From Voacanga thouarsii (lineage: Eukaryota > Streptophyta > Magnoliopsida > Gentianales > Apocynaceae), in the NCBI GenBank assembly GCA_026120185.1, contig JANUWF010001213.1, forward strand, positions 1,116,001-1,180,000: 64,000 bases of DNA. The letters run 5' to 3'. Positions within the stretch are counted from its first letter, which is position 1; every line of letters begins with the position of its first letter. Positions 47,107 through 59,696 of this stretch are shown piece after piece. The notes beneath the pieces are model-generated. The model saw only the letters and a list, made by a program, of their open reading frames with translations, ran no database searches and was not told where the DNA came from. A program made the translations under genes and the position numbers.

Positions 47107-50100
47107 TTTACCAAGTAGTTCTTGGACAGTGGTTGTTCAAGACACATGATTGAAAATGCAGCCTTCTTAGAAGATATTCAGACCACAAATGAAGGATTTC
47201 TTACGTTTAGAGACAAGAAGAAAGGAAAGATTCTCGGCATTGGTAATATTGGTAAAGGTTCCTTAACAATTATAAAGCAAGTTTTACTTATTGATGATTT
47301 GAAATATAACCTACTCAGCATTGGCCAAGATAATGGTTGCAAAGTCATTTTTGAAAAAGATTCTTGCTCTATACTTGACAGTGGAAATCTCGAAATCATC
47401 TTTACTGCCAAACGCATGAGAAATGTATATGTGTTTTATCTTAATGACCTTGTAGCTAATGGAATTAGATGCCTATCCGTTCATGACAATGATGGTTATC
47501 TTTGGCATAGAAGATCAGGTCATGTATCATTTGATTTGTTAAACAAATTGTCATCAAAAGAACTTGATAGGGGACTTCCAAAAATGAAATTTGATAAACA
47601 TAAAATCTGTGATGCATGTCAATTTAGGAAGTAAATCAAAACCTCTTTTTTTTTTTAAAAAAAATGATTTCTACCTCAAAACCACTCGAATTAGTTCATT
47701 TGGATTTGTTTGGACCCATGAGGACTGCTAGTCTTGGATGTAAGAAATATGCATATGTTCTTGTTGATGATTTCTCTAGATTTACTTGGACCTTATTTCT
47801 TGGACAAAAGGATGAAGCTTTTTTTGAATTTTCAAAACTGATAAAGCGCGTCCAAAACTCAATTGGATGCAAACTGGTTTCTATTAGAAGTGATAATGGC
47901 AAGGAATTTTGTAACATTGAATTTACTCACTTCTGTGATGAAAATGGAGTCTTTCATAATTTTTCATCAGCTAAAACTCCTCAACAAAATGGTGTTGTTG
48001 AAAAGAAAAATCGGACTTTGCAAGAAATGGCTAGATCAATGCTTTGTGAAAATGCTCTTCCAAAATACTTTTGGGCAGAAGCTATTAACACAGCGTGCTA
48101 TGCAATAAATCGAGTTATGTTAAGACCATTTTTGAGAAAAATTTCATTTGAACTTATGTTTGATAAAAACTCATTCTATCTCTTATTTTAAAGTTTTGGA
48201 TGTAAATGTTTTATTCTAAATACAAGAGATAGTCTTGGAAATTTTGATAGCAAGTCCGATGAGGCCATATTTCTTGGATATTCTTCCAACAAAAAGGCTT
48301 ATAGAGTATACAATAAAAGAACACTTTGTGTGGAAGAATCTATGCATGTTGTATTTGATGAATCTAACATTTATATTTCAAAAAGAGATGACGATGATGA
48401 AGGGAATTCAAATGAAGTTAAGCTAGATCATGTTAAAGATCCACCATTAGATACTCATGCAAAAGAAGAAGTGATTGAAGAATTGCAGATCGAATAAGAG
48501 AAAGAACAAACTGAAGATTCTGCAAATCATCAATTGTTGAAGGATTGGAAATACAAATCAGGTCATCCAAAGGAACAAACTATTGGAGATCCAAACCATG
48601 GAGTTAAAACTAGACGGTATTTCGTTGACAACTTTGCTCTTCTTTCAAATATTGAACAAAGCTGCATTGATATTGCTTTACATGATGAATTTTGAATTAT
48701 TGCCATGCAAGAAGAGCTTAATCAATTTGAAAGAAATCAAATTTGGAAGCTCGTCCCTAGACCTCACGATCGACCTATTATTGGTACAAAATGGGTTTTT
48801 AGAAATAAGCTTGATGAAAATGGGGTCATTATCAGAAATAAAGCTAGGTTTGTTGCCCAATGATTTAATCAAGAAGAAGGCGTTGACTATGATGAAACAT
48901 TTGCACCTGTTGCCAGACTGGAATCCATACAAATGTTGCTTGCATTTGCATCCTTAAAAAATTTCATGCTTTATCAAATGGGTGTTAAAAGTGCATTTCT
49001 AAATAACTTTATTGAGGAGGAAGTGTATGTTGAACAACCTCCAAGTTTTATTCATGAGCACTTTCCAAATCACGTTTTCAAACTTTCTAAAGCTCTTTAT
49101 GGAGTAAAGCAAGCTCCAAGAGCTTGGTATGAGAGACTTAGTAGATTCTTGATCTTGAAAGGATTTTCTAAAGGCTTGATTGATAATACCTTGTTCATCA
49201 AATCTGATAACCCTGATAATTTACTGATTGTTCATATCTATGTTGATGATATTATTTTCGGTGCTACTAATGAATCTTTGTGCAAGATATTTGCTAAGAC
49301 TATGCAGCAAGAATTTGAGATGAGTATGATGGGAGAACTAAACTTCTTCCTCGGACTACAAATTAAGCAAACGAAGGATCGTATCTTTATAAATCAAGCT
49401 AAGTATGCCAAGGAGTTGCTTAAAAGATTTGGAATAAATGAAGCAAAAGAAATCAGCACACCTATGAGTACATCCATTAAACTTGATCATGTTGAAAAAG
49501 GTAAGAAAGTAGATGAGCATAAGTATAGATGTATGATTGGGAGTCTACTCTATCTTACTGCTAGTTGACCAGACATCATGTTTTCAGTATGTCTTTGTGC
49601 TCGATTTCAATCTTGTCTAAAGGAATCACATTTATGTTAAGTTAAACGCATACTTCGATATTTGATTGACACATATGATTATGGATTATGGTATCCACGT
49701 ACTAATACTTTTGATCTTATAGGATATACTGATGCAGATTATGCAGGGTGTAAAGTTGAAAGAAAAAGCTCTAGTGGCCATTGTCAATTTCTTAGACACT
49801 CTCTTGTGTTATGGCACAGTAAAAAGCAGGCTTGTGTATCCTTATCCACCACTGAGGCTAAATATATTGCAGTTGGGAGTTGTTGTGCTCAAATTTTATG
49901 GATGAAGAATACATTGCTAGATTTTAATCTTAATTTTAATTGTGTACCTATATTGTGTGATAATACAAGTGCTATCAATCTAACAAAAAATCCAGTGCAG
50001 CATTCGAGGACAAAGCACGTTGAAGTTAAACATCACTTCATCTGAGACCATGTACTCAAAGGCGATGTGTGTGTTGAATATATCTCAACGGATGAACAAT

Positions 50101-50180
50101 TTGTAGATATCCTCACTAAACCTCTAGCTGAGGATAGATTCAATAATTTAAGAAGAGGTTTGGGAATTACAAGAATTTAA
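47107..50180 (+). pseudogene. pol: SIRE pol: protease, integrase, reverse transcriptase, RNase H
   Basis: Replication polyprotein. Protease LDSGCSRHM at 47,122 with a TAG just before it where Trp is usual. HHCC integrase zinc region (LWHRRSGHVS, KICDACQFRK) intact, then a stop. Integrase core with the three acidic positions present (VHLDLFGP, IRSDNGKEF, TPQQNGVVEKKN). Integrase C-terminal part (CKCFILNTRDSLGNFD, EAIFLGYSSNKKAY). Reverse transcriptase with WVFRNKLDENG, ARFVAQ followed by a stop, YGVKQAPRAWYERLSRF and the catalytic IYVDDIIFG at 49,235. RNase H with GYTDADYAG and STTEAKYIA. Ends near YISTDEQFVDILTKPLAED, stop at 50,178. Several in-frame stops (near 47,632, 48,189, 48,495, 48,692, 48,861 and 49,566) prevent a full product. 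Confidence 0.92.
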
Positions 50181-50634
50181 TAACTAACCATGTGGTATAA
50201 GTCTTCCTTGTGTAGGATTTGTGAAGAAAAAGGTTTTGAAAATAAAGTTCTACAACAAAAATACCTCATCCTTTGTTTTGGACACAGTGTTAGAATCAAA
50301 TTCCTACATCCAAAATGCATTTCGGGAAAACACTCTTTTGGATGATGATTTCGGATCTAGTCTAGTTCCAAAATCTATCACTAATATTTTTCTTATTCCA
50401 AATTTTGAACTTCAAAATATTGGTTTGCACATTTTTCCAAACTTCTTAGAAAAACTTATGTTTTCAAGGCACTTTATTCTCACATTACTCTAGACATTCA
50501 AAACTATCTGGTTTTTCTTTCTTTTGAAACCCTTGAAACTGTTCTTCTTCCAAAAATCTTCTATGCTCTTCTTCTTCTTATTCTTCAAAAAAAAAAAAAA
50601 AACCAAAAAGCCCAGAAAAAGTCTCAATCTTTCG
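50181..50634 (+). other. spacer between SIRE pol and the env-like ORF
   Basis: AT-rich. An open frame at 50,221-50,493 has no recognised product. A T-rich tract and an A-run (50,588-50,602) precede the next start. Confidence 0.5.
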
Positions 50635-52109
50635 ATGGCTAAGACTAAATCTACTGTTCCAAAACCAAAGGAGCAAAAATCATCTCCTGTGATAAAGAAA
50701 AAGGCTTCGGGTTCAACCAAGACGAAAACAAAGGAAGCTTCTCCTCAATCGCACTTCTGTGCTTCCCACTACGATACATCAGAATCTTCTTCAGAAAAAG
50801 TGGGTTCTACAAATCAGTTACCTCAATTTCTTGATTCAAAATGTGAGACTGAATACAATGATTGGATTTCAAGAAATCGAACTGTTATCTCTGGCTATCG
50901 GGTTAACCATTTTACTTTTCTAAACTTGTCTAATATTTTGGATATGTTTGATCACGTTGGGTGGGGAAGTTTGTTGTCTGTTGATGAGAAGATATATACT
51001 CCTCTGGTCTGGGAATTTTACGCTAACTTGAGAAAAGGGAAACTGGAAGAAATTGAGGGCGGTTTTATGATTAGATGGTATGTGTCAAGAGTAAAGGGCA
51101 GAGAATTAGAATTTGATCATAAGCTGTTTAATAGAATCTATGATGTTAGAGATGCCGGATTTCAGTACTTTGAGCTGAACAAGTTTCCTGAGGGAAAGGA
51201 AATTTTTGATCTGAAAAATTTTGAAAAACCATTCACTGGAGGGAAAAGTTTAGAGAATTCTGGAAATAGGAGTTCTAAATGGTTGTGGGATGGATAGAAT
51301 CTTGCATCACATGGAGTTAACCATGATTGTCCCTAGTTCTGGCCATAAGACTTCTATAAGTATTCTGCAAATGCTGATAATGCTAGCTTTAGCTGAGAGA
51401 AGGCAAATAAATTTTGGGTTTCTGGCAACCAAGCTTATGTTGCAGTCCTGAAACACATCAAGCAAGGCTCTTCCTTTTGAAAATCTGTTGACGAAAGTAT
51501 TTGATTTTTTTTAAAATTAATTTAAGTACTGTTCCCTATGATCCTAGCAAAATAAATATTTACAGCTTTGATTCATTTGAAAAGATAGGATATGTTAGGG
51601 AGGATAATTCGTGGAAATTATTAAGAGAATTTGCAGGAAAAGAGAGGAAAAACTTGATAAAGATTAAGGAGGAACGAAAGTTAGGAACAAAAAGAAAAAT
51701 TGATGAAGTCTTTCAGGTAGAATCATCTGCTAAAGGAACTGTTCCGGACTCTGGCTTGTCTGCAAATATTCTGGGTGCAATCAACTCATTTGCTGAGAAA
51801 TTGGAATCTCTTTGTTCAGAAATTAAGAACCTTGGAAACAGACTTTCTGTTATTGAGCAATCTGCTAAGTCTTCTGAATATGAAAAAGCTGAGAACAAGT
51901 CTGAATTACCGGTGGACAAAATGGTTTCCTCTCCTGAACCTTCTCCTGAACCATCTCCTCCACCTTCTCCCTTAAAGAAAATAGAAACTCCTCCACCTTC
52001 TCCCAAGCCCAAACCTTTTGGAAAAAAGACAAAAACACGTGGTTGTGAAAAGAAAATCAAACAGAATAGCTGGTTAGTTTTCCAAGAAAAGCACTGGATC
52101 AAAGGGTGA
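50635..52109 (+). pseudogene. SIRE third ORF (env-like), broken
   Basis: Extra ORF downstream of pol, characteristic of SIRE elements and sometimes called env-like; its role is unproven. The start at 50,635 gives MAKTKSTVPKPKEQ, then a Lys/Ser/Thr-rich tail, then a block with NDWISRNRTVISGYRVNHF, YTPLVWEFYANLRKG, MIRWYVSRVKGRELEFDHKL and YDVRDAG. That block resembles the putative plant transposon protein domain found in SIRE and Athila extra ORFs. A stop at 51,295 and frame changes break it. A second open part (51,501-52,109) has a coiled-coil-like stretch (AINSFAEKLESLCSEIKNLG) and a Pro-rich tail (SPEPSPEPSPPPSP). I see no clear signal peptide or transmembrane anchor. Confidence 0.78.
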
Positions 52110-53443
52110 AATAATCAATATCTCCTAGACAGCATTATTGGGCAGCAAAATTGGTTGCTGAACAATTTCCATTCTGCACAAGTTGAACAATTTACTTTTT
52201 CAGTAATTTACATTATGTCTTCGGATGATTTCTGCTAGATACTTGTTTAAGTTTTCTTCTCTATATTATGCTTATTACCCATCTAGTTGTTTTTGTTGCA
52301 TATTATTCATCTGGTTTTCTTCCACTCTCTTTCTGCTATGCTTCTTTTTGATTGATGACAAAGGGGGAGAAAAAAAATGTTATTATCAGCATGCATTAAC
52401 TGATAAGGAGAAAATGTTAGGTCTGCAAATGTTATGGACTGCATGACTGTTGTATGCATTCACTGGGGAGAAAGAAAATGTTATTGTCGGCATGCATTAA
52501 CTGATAAGGAGAAAATGTTAGGTCTGCATATGACTGATGATCTACATGTTGATATGGGGAGAAAAAGTTATGGTTTCTGCATAATAATCTGATATGGATT
52601 CTACATGACTAATGTTATATATATGAACTGAATTTTGGGAATGACTTATGTTTTGAAATTGGACTGATGATGGATCTGCAAAAGAACTGTTATGATAATT
52701 GGAACCAATTTGAAAACTGAAACTATTAGTGGAGAGATGATCAGTTGTTGAATTTCAAGTAACCACATAAACTGTTTTGAATTGCATGAACTACTTCTGG
52801 TATGAACAGTTATACATTGAAATAAAAGTTGAATTGTTTTGAAAATCACTGATATGTTTTGATTCACTGTTCACAAAATTTTCTAAAAAACCTCTTAGTT
52901 TGTGACGTTCAATTTTATTCAAAAACACACATTTCTGGATGATAATTGTATCCTTGAAACTAAATTCTGTGATAAGATTTTCGTGCATTAAGTCAGGGGG
53001 AGTTTTGAACTCAGAAATTTTGAATCCAAAACAAATGTTCTTATAAGCAGTATCACTGAATGGAAAATATATTTTGGACATCCAAAATTCCTATCTAAAT
53101 GTAATTCTGAAAACACTCGCTCTTCCAAAAACTTTTTTGGATACACTTTTTGGATGAATAAATCGTAACTTCTGCTTATCCCTCTTTTGTTTAAAATATT
53201 CACATAAGCATATATTTAGGGGGAGTATTTTATCACTTGCTATCTCTATCAAATGATTCTGAATATTTATATGGAGATATGAAAGGCTTTAGGATCATTG
53301 AGATATGTTTGCAAATTTTTTATCACAAGATCTCTATGAGACCTATACAGTGAGATTGCATTTATTTGCACTTTTTCGTTCAACATGTTCTCTCTTTGCA
53401 TATCAAAAGTGTAATGTTTGTCATCACTTAAAAAGGGGGAGAT
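52110..53443 (+). other. SIRE 3' untranslated region with polypurine tract
   Basis: About 1.3 kb without a gene. It has a tandem duplication (52,360-52,530, unit about 104 bp, GAAAATGTTATT(A/G)TC(A/G)GCATG in both) and several AGGGGGAG-type purine tracts (52,359, 52,994, 53,218). The functional-position tract AAAAAGGGGGAGAT is at 53,430-53,443, just before the 3' LTR. Confidence 0.8.
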
Positions 53444-54739
53444 TGTTAGCCCTAAGGGCTTTCTTCTATGTTTTCATTTATGACAAACGTTGATATGAAC
53501 TAACTTTTCAATTTATTTTGATAGGACATGTTTGACCTTTATTCTTCAAAAGTCTTTAGATAAGAATTGTTGGCAACTCCTTCATCACTGGTTTCAAGAT
53601 TAGAAGATCGAATGAGAAAATTAAAGTATGAGGACTTATATATCAAGGAAGTTCTTTATGAAGAATGATAGACTAGGAAGTGTTATTAAGGTATATCTAT
53701 TAATTTCTATGTCTTCTTATCTCTTGATTCATTTGACTTTACCTTGAAGCTTAAAAGGAGATGTTTTCTAAGTTTTTGAAATTCATAGAATTTTGGATGA
53801 AACAGTTTGAATCCAAAAGGTTCGTCCAAAATCCTATAAATTGGGTTGGAAAGTTTTTGTCTGGGTAGTGCCATTTTGGACTTACCTCTCGGATGCATCT
53901 TTGTCCAAAACCCGAGTCCAAAACATGAATGAGTTTAAACAGAAAATTTATAGCCGTTTATTTATGACCGTTGGCACTCCACTTTTTGGCTCTATAAATA
54001 GCCCTTAAAGCAAGATTAGAGACAAGATTTTTGAAACATCTATCTTAGAAACATTATTGCTCAATATTTTTAAAAATCTCCTTTTATCTAGCTTCAAAGT
54101 GAGTTCATTGTGTATCAAAGATAAAAGTATTTTGTGGTTTGTATCCGAAAGAACATCTGCTCAAGTAAGTGAGCTTATCTCTTTTCTATTGATATTCAAA
54201 TCTTTGTTGTAGTGCAAGGTTGTTGTGTAAAACCCATAGGCGGTGAGACTTGTGTTGATTTATATTCAAGGTTGTGTGGTAAAACCCATTGGGGTGATCC
54301 TTGTTTTGTGTTTGTGTCAAGGTTGTGGAGTAAAACCTAGTGAGGTGATCCTTGATGTGTTTGCTTGACTGAGAGGTTGTGGAAAACCTAGTGTGGTGAT
54401 CCTCTCTTGTATGTGAAATGTTTCATTAAGTGAGGTTAATGAAATAGGGTTGAAGATCCTTAAGTGTGGTGCTTAAGGTAGTGGACGTAGATCATTGTTG
54501 ATCGAACCACTATACATCTCTTGTCTCATTTTATTCAGTGGTTAATGTACCTTTTTTTATGTTCTTTTTCTGTCTAAATCTAGATATACATCTACGAGTG
54601 CTTGGATAACTTTCTATGCATCTATAAAGTCAGTCCAACCATCTTGGTGATCATCACTATTCAGCGTTTTAGACAAACTGGAAAATTTAATTTTTTTTGC
54701 TTGCCAAAAACCTTATTCAGCCCCCTCTAAGGTTTTTCA
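53444..54739 (+). repeat. SIRE 3' LTR
   Basis: TGTTAGCCC...GTTTTTCA, 1,296 bp, partner of 43,882-45,178. Confidence 0.95.
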
Positions 54740-54798
54740 GTGAGAATATTTGTTTGCTTGATTCTTTGATTTTCATTGCGTTTTGGAATTTACAATTT

Positions 54799-54801
<3 letters not shown>

Positions 54802-54841
<40 letters not shown>
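54802..54841. repeat. (AT)n microsatellite
   Basis: 20 AT repeats inside A4, absent from the other A parts. Confidence 0.95.
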
Positions 54842-54846
<5 letters not shown>

Positions 54847-55271
54847 GCTCAATAAAAATAAAATTCTCAGGCTAAAAATAGAAAAATTGAGACTGGCGAC
54901 TGAATATATTACTATTCCTAGTACTTGGATTATAGGTAAACGATATTCGCAATGTTATACCACTACGAATAGGACTTCAATCCTTAAAGAATAAAATTTA
55001 GCAACGTTGTTTGTTTTTTTTTTTTTTTAATGTAAAAGTTTGAATAGGAAATTTATATAAGTTATTTATCAAGTGACTCATCAAAAACTTTAGACATTCC
55101 AAACAAGATACATATGGATACAGGATGCCACATGTAGTAAATATGTTGTTGACATACCACACACATCAAAAGGCATTTTATGGAAAATAAAATATCTGCC
55201 ATATAGAGCTGAAGCAACACGTCACAGAGCTTTAAAAATGAACAAAACATTTAATGTTCCTATTTGAACGG

Positions 55272-55453
55272 GATGATTGTATCTAATTTAACAAAGATGG
55301 AAAGAAAAAAAAAAAAAAGAGAAATGTACTTGCTGGAGTGCTGAAACCGAACTCTACTTTGCTGGATTTTCAAACTTTGGGCTTTTCGGAATATCAAATG
55401 ATGCAAAAAATATTGCCAATAATATAGCTACTCATTTCATATGCCAAGAATGA
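55272..55453 (+). pseudogene. exon-4 relic (in A4)
   Basis: GATGATTGTATCTAATTTAAC opening (mutated), GGGCTTTTCGGAATATC middle, and the SHFICQE-like end with stop. Preceded by TTTGAACGG, the altered intron-3 tail. Confidence 0.8.
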
Positions 55454-56689
55454 TGATCAATTTCATACCTTCAAGCTATACTTGCTTTCTCGTGTTTTTA
55501 AGAAGATTCTATGTTTTTATGTGTGCTTGGGGAAGAGAGAGAGAGTGAGAGAGATTGGTAGATGGATCATTTAGTGTTTTAATTTGAAAGCCAAGTTCTG
55601 GCAATTTTTTTAACTGTGCTCATATAATTTATATACCATTTATGTTACTCATATAATTGGATTTCTAACATTGTTGTAGTTTTCTTTTATGTATTCTAAT
55701 ACGGAATGAAAATGGTGAAAAATGTGGTAGATCTCGTTTCATAGATTTTATATTAGCTAGGAAAGTAAAAAAGTAGCAACTAAGTGAAAAGGAAAAGATG
55801 ACAGTTAGTTCTAAAGTACATTGCTTTCTAAATACAATCATTAAACAAGTTAGCTGGGTATCGTGTATAATGCTTTATATCCACAATATTAAAACTTTTA
55901 CCTTTGAATTCATTAATTTTCTTCTTGTTGCATCAGATTGAACTTAATGTTCTACAAGGCTAGGTTCAAGATCTTGACCACTGAACACTTGGAAAGGAAA
56001 TCGATGATACAGTGATAATAAGAGTTCCAAGCATAACAGGAGATAGAAGTCTATAGAGGATTTAAAGTGCGAGAATATCCCTTAGCTTAGTTTTTTTATT
56101 TTCAAAATGTGTTGGAATTTACAAATAAAAAAATGAATTATGTTTGGCTTAACAAAATAAAATAAATCTTAGGTAGAAATAGAAAAATTGAGACTAGTGA
56201 CTTAATATGTTACTATTCCTAGTACTTGGATTAGAGGTTAACGACATTTTCAATGTTACACCACTTTGAATTGGACTCTAATATTCAAACTACAAAATTT
56301 AGCCATGTTATTCTGTGTTTTACAATGGAAAAGTTCAAATAGGAAATTTAGATAAGGTACTTATTAAGTGATTCATCAAAAACTTGGGCATTCCAACAGT
56401 GGTAAATATGGATGAAGGATGCCACTTGTCATAAATATGTTATTCACCGGCCATATATCAAAAGACATTTGATGGAAAGTAGTGTATCTGCCATGTAGAG
56501 CTGGCACGACACATCATAAATTATGTAATTTGAACTAAGGTATTTGCTATTCAGAGATGATTTTCCATTACAATTGGACACGTTTTTGAATGTTTTTTCC
56601 ATAATAAATAACCAACATGCTATGATTGATTTTCTTGCTGATCATATACAAGGCAAACAATCCATCTACCCTACTCTAAAAAACAAGAA

Positions 56690-58376
56690 ATGGAGCAAGA
56701 AACTATTATATTGATTGTAAGAGATGGCACTGTTGGTCTAGCAGTTTTGGCTTGCTTAAAAGCCCTTGAAATATCTAACATTGTCTTAGAAAAGGAGGAT
56801 TGTTATAGTTCATTATGGAAAAAGCATTCATACAATCGCTTGAAGCTTTATTTGTTAAAGGAAATTTTCCAACTTCGTTATTTGTTAATCCATTTTGATG
56901 CATCCACATTTGTTACGACATTTGATTTTATCCAATATTTGGGTAACTATACCTCTCCCTTTAAAATCAAGCCAAAGTATAATCACCTTGTCTAGTCAGC
57001 TTTGTTTGATACACATGATGGAAAATGGCTTGCTTTAGTTAAGGACAAGCCATCAAGAATGATTAAGAAGTGTGTTGTAAAGTTTCTTTTTGTTGCAATA
57101 GGTGAAAATAGTAAACCATTTATTCCAAAAATTGAAGGACTCGATACTTTTCTTGGGATAGTGATTCATTCTTCGTGTTATAAAAATGCAAAAAAAATTT
57201 CAAAGAAAGATGTCTTGGTAGTTGGTTGTGGTAATTCTGGCCTTGAAATTGCTTAAGATTTGTCAAACTATGGTACAAAGGCCTTGATTGTTATACACAA
57301 GCCTGGAAGTTTTTCGAACTATGTATTAATCCTTATTTAAAATTTTTTTGTCTCATTTTCTTATATTTGAGATATTGCCCAATATGTAATTGTTCTATTC
57401 ATTTAACATAATTTTGGGGAAGAAACTATTTCCACGTTTGTCTTTCTACTAAAAAATCATTTCGGGTATTGTAATATATAAATTTCCTTAAATGCAATTA
57501 CTAGAACAAGAAACATATGATTGTCTTTTTCACCTTTTTCTGTATGTTAATGCCTTTATGGCAATTGTTGGTGTTTCAATATTTAAAATCACTACAGAAT
57601 GTCTTTGTCACCATTTTCCCTATTAGTTTTTGAATTGCCTTATTTCTTTTACATTGTATCTCAGGTGCATGTTCTCGCAAAAGAAATAGTGAGACACGGA
57701 ATGATACTTCTGAAATTTTTGCTTTGCATTATTGTGGATACACTTGTTCTCATGTTTGTGAATTTGGCGTTTGGAAATATTTTTGACTTTGGTATTCAAA
57801 GGCTAACTGAAGGACCTTTCGATTTAAAGAAAACAACGAGGTAGTCTCTAGTTGTTGATGTTGGAATAGTTCACAAGGTTAAATCTAGAGAAATTAAGGT
57901 ACCTATGTAGGCAATTTTAAAATTAACAGTAATTACGTGCTACACCAAATTTATGTTTTTTTTTTTTTTTTGCTTCACAGGTTCTCCCATCAATAACGAA
58001 GATTATCGATATTTGTGTTGAATTTTTCAAATGATAAAATAGAAAAATCCGATGCTATTATTCTTGCAACTGGCTACAGAAATACAGTGAGCAATAGGCT
58101 AAAGGTAGGTTAAAATTTCATTTTCTGTAACCGAAAGTTAACTTGATGAAATAGTATGTTGATTTCTTATTGACATAGCTAAGTTTTTATTTGCACAGGA
58201 TGGTAGTTTCCATTTCAACAAAGATGGAATGCCTGGCAAAATGAAACCTACTCGCTGGAAAGACGAAAATGGACTATATCATGCTAGATTTTTCAAGTTA
58301 TGGGCTTTACGGAATACCAAATGATGCAAAAAATATTGCCAAAGATATAGCTTTTCATTTCACATACGAAGAATGA
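56690..58376 (+). pseudogene. Y4: YUCCA10/11-like copy with open codon 3
   Basis: Exons at 56,690-57,304, 57,665-57,898, 57,981-58,104 and 58,199-58,376. Unlike Y1 and Y2 its third codon is CAA (MEQETIILIV). The FAD motif is lost (VRDGTVG where GAGPAG is expected). The NADPH motif VVGCGNSGLEIA is intact. Damage: stops after YNHLV and after GLEIA, intron-1 donor GT changed to GG, a stop in exon 2 after KKTTR, a 1-bp insertion in exon 3, SNW changed to SNR, and a frameshift-type change in exon 4. The TATA equivalent reads ATAATAAATA. Nonfunctional. Confidence 0.88.
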
Positions 58377-58879
58377 TGATCAATTTAATAATTGGTAGCT
58401 ATATTTGCTATCTCAAGTTATCCAGAAGTGTATGTTTTTTGGTGTTAGGGGGAGGGAGGGAGAAAGTGTGGGGGCGAGAGAGAGATATAGATCATTTCGT
58501 ATTTAAATTTGTATGCAAAGTTCTACCAATTTGTTTATTTCTACTCAATATTATTTATAATTTATTTATGTTAATCATATAATCTGATTCCCACCTTATT
58601 TGTAATTTTTTAATTCAAATTTAGATGGAAAAATGTTGAAAAATGAGGCAAATCTCGTTTCATGGATTTCGTATGAGTCATGAAAATAAAAAAGCGCAAA
58701 TAATAGTGTGGGAGCAAAGGAAAATAAGAAAATCGGTTCTAATGTACATTGTTATCTAAATAGAATCATTAAACAATTAAATTACCCTTGTGTATAATCT
58801 TTTATATCCACAACATTAAAACGATTTCCCTTGAAATCATTAAGTTACCATCTCAACGCATCAGGTTGAACTTGATCTT
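58377..58879 (+). repeat. array sequence downstream of Y4
   Basis: 3' flank typical of each B part: a GGGAGGGAGGGAGAAAG/GAGAGA purine tract near 58,450-58,490, then AT-rich sequence up to the next A start near 58,880. The frame at 58,373-58,582 is chance. Confidence 0.75.
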
Positions 58880-59221
58880 CTACGAGTCCTAGTTTAGGAT
58901 CTTAACCACTGAACATTCGGAAAGGAAATTGATGGTATTATAGCAACAGGAGTTCGCATAAGTTTGGAGTGAGAGGACATAGCAGATCCGAATTGTGAGA
59001 ATATCCGTTAGCTTGATTCTTTGATTTTCATTGTGTTTTGGAATTTACAAATAAAAACCTTTTAATTATGGATGGTTCAACAAAAATAAAATTCTTAGGC
59101 CTAAAATATAGAAATTGAGACGATGACTCAAAATATTACTATTCCTAGTACTTGGATTAGAAGTTAACGAGTTATACCACCTCAAATAGGACACCAGTCC
59201 TCAAAGAATAAAATTTATCCA

Positions 59222-59223
<2 letters not shown>

Positions 59224-59270
<47 letters not shown>
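59224..59270. repeat. (TTA)n microsatellite
   Basis: About 15 repeats, specific to this A part. Confidence 0.95.
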
Positions 59271-59514
59271 TTTGCAATGGAAAAGTTTGAATAGGAATTT
59301 TAGATAAGTTACTTATCAAGAAATTCATAAAAAATGTTATATATTCTAGACAAAATACATACAGATGGAGGATGCCACATGTTATAAGTATATTGTTCAC
59401 ATACCACACATTAGAAGACATTGTTGAAATCAAAATATCTGCCATATAGAGTTGGCACAACACATCACAGAGCATTTAATGCGAACAAACCTTTTAATGT
59501 TTCTATTTGAGTAG

Positions 59515-59696
59515 GATGATAGTTGCTATTTCAACAAAGAAGGAATGTAAAAAAAAAAAAAAAAATGAAACGTGCTCGCTGGAGTGCTAAAAATGGACTT
59601 TGTTGTGCTGGATTTTCCTACTCTGGGTTATTCAGAATATCAAGTGACACAAAAAATATTGCTAGTAATATAGCTACTCATTTCATATACCAATAA
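59515..59696 (+). pseudogene. exon-4 relic (in A5)
   Basis: GATGATAGTTGCTATTTCAAC opening, an A-run, GGACTTTGTTGTGCTGG, and the SHFIYQ* end. The preceding acceptor-like TTTGAGTAGG differs from the ACGG of other relics. Confidence 0.82.

Larger units (their letters stand above)
43882..54739 (+). mobile_element. full-length SIRE-type Ty1/copia retrotransposon
   Basis: 10,858 bp between perfect GTGAG duplications (43,877-43,881 and 54,740-54,744). Two LTRs of 1,297 and 1,296 bp, a primer site just after the 5' LTR, gag, pol in copia order, an additional env-like ORF after pol, and a purine tract before the 3' LTR. The extra ORF, the length and the TGTTAGCCCTAAGGGCTTTC start fit the SIRE/Maximus lineage. 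By eye the first 390 bases of the LTRs differ at roughly 23 sites, about 6%. Stops and frameshifts occur throughout. Confidence 0.95.
54745..55951 (+). repeat. array part A4 resumed after SIRE
   Basis: Continues the A part cut at 43,881. Part A4 measures about 1,330 bp without the element. An (AT)n expansion (54,802-54,841) replaces a short A-rich stretch seen in other copies, and the relic at 55,272 follows. Confidence 0.85.
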
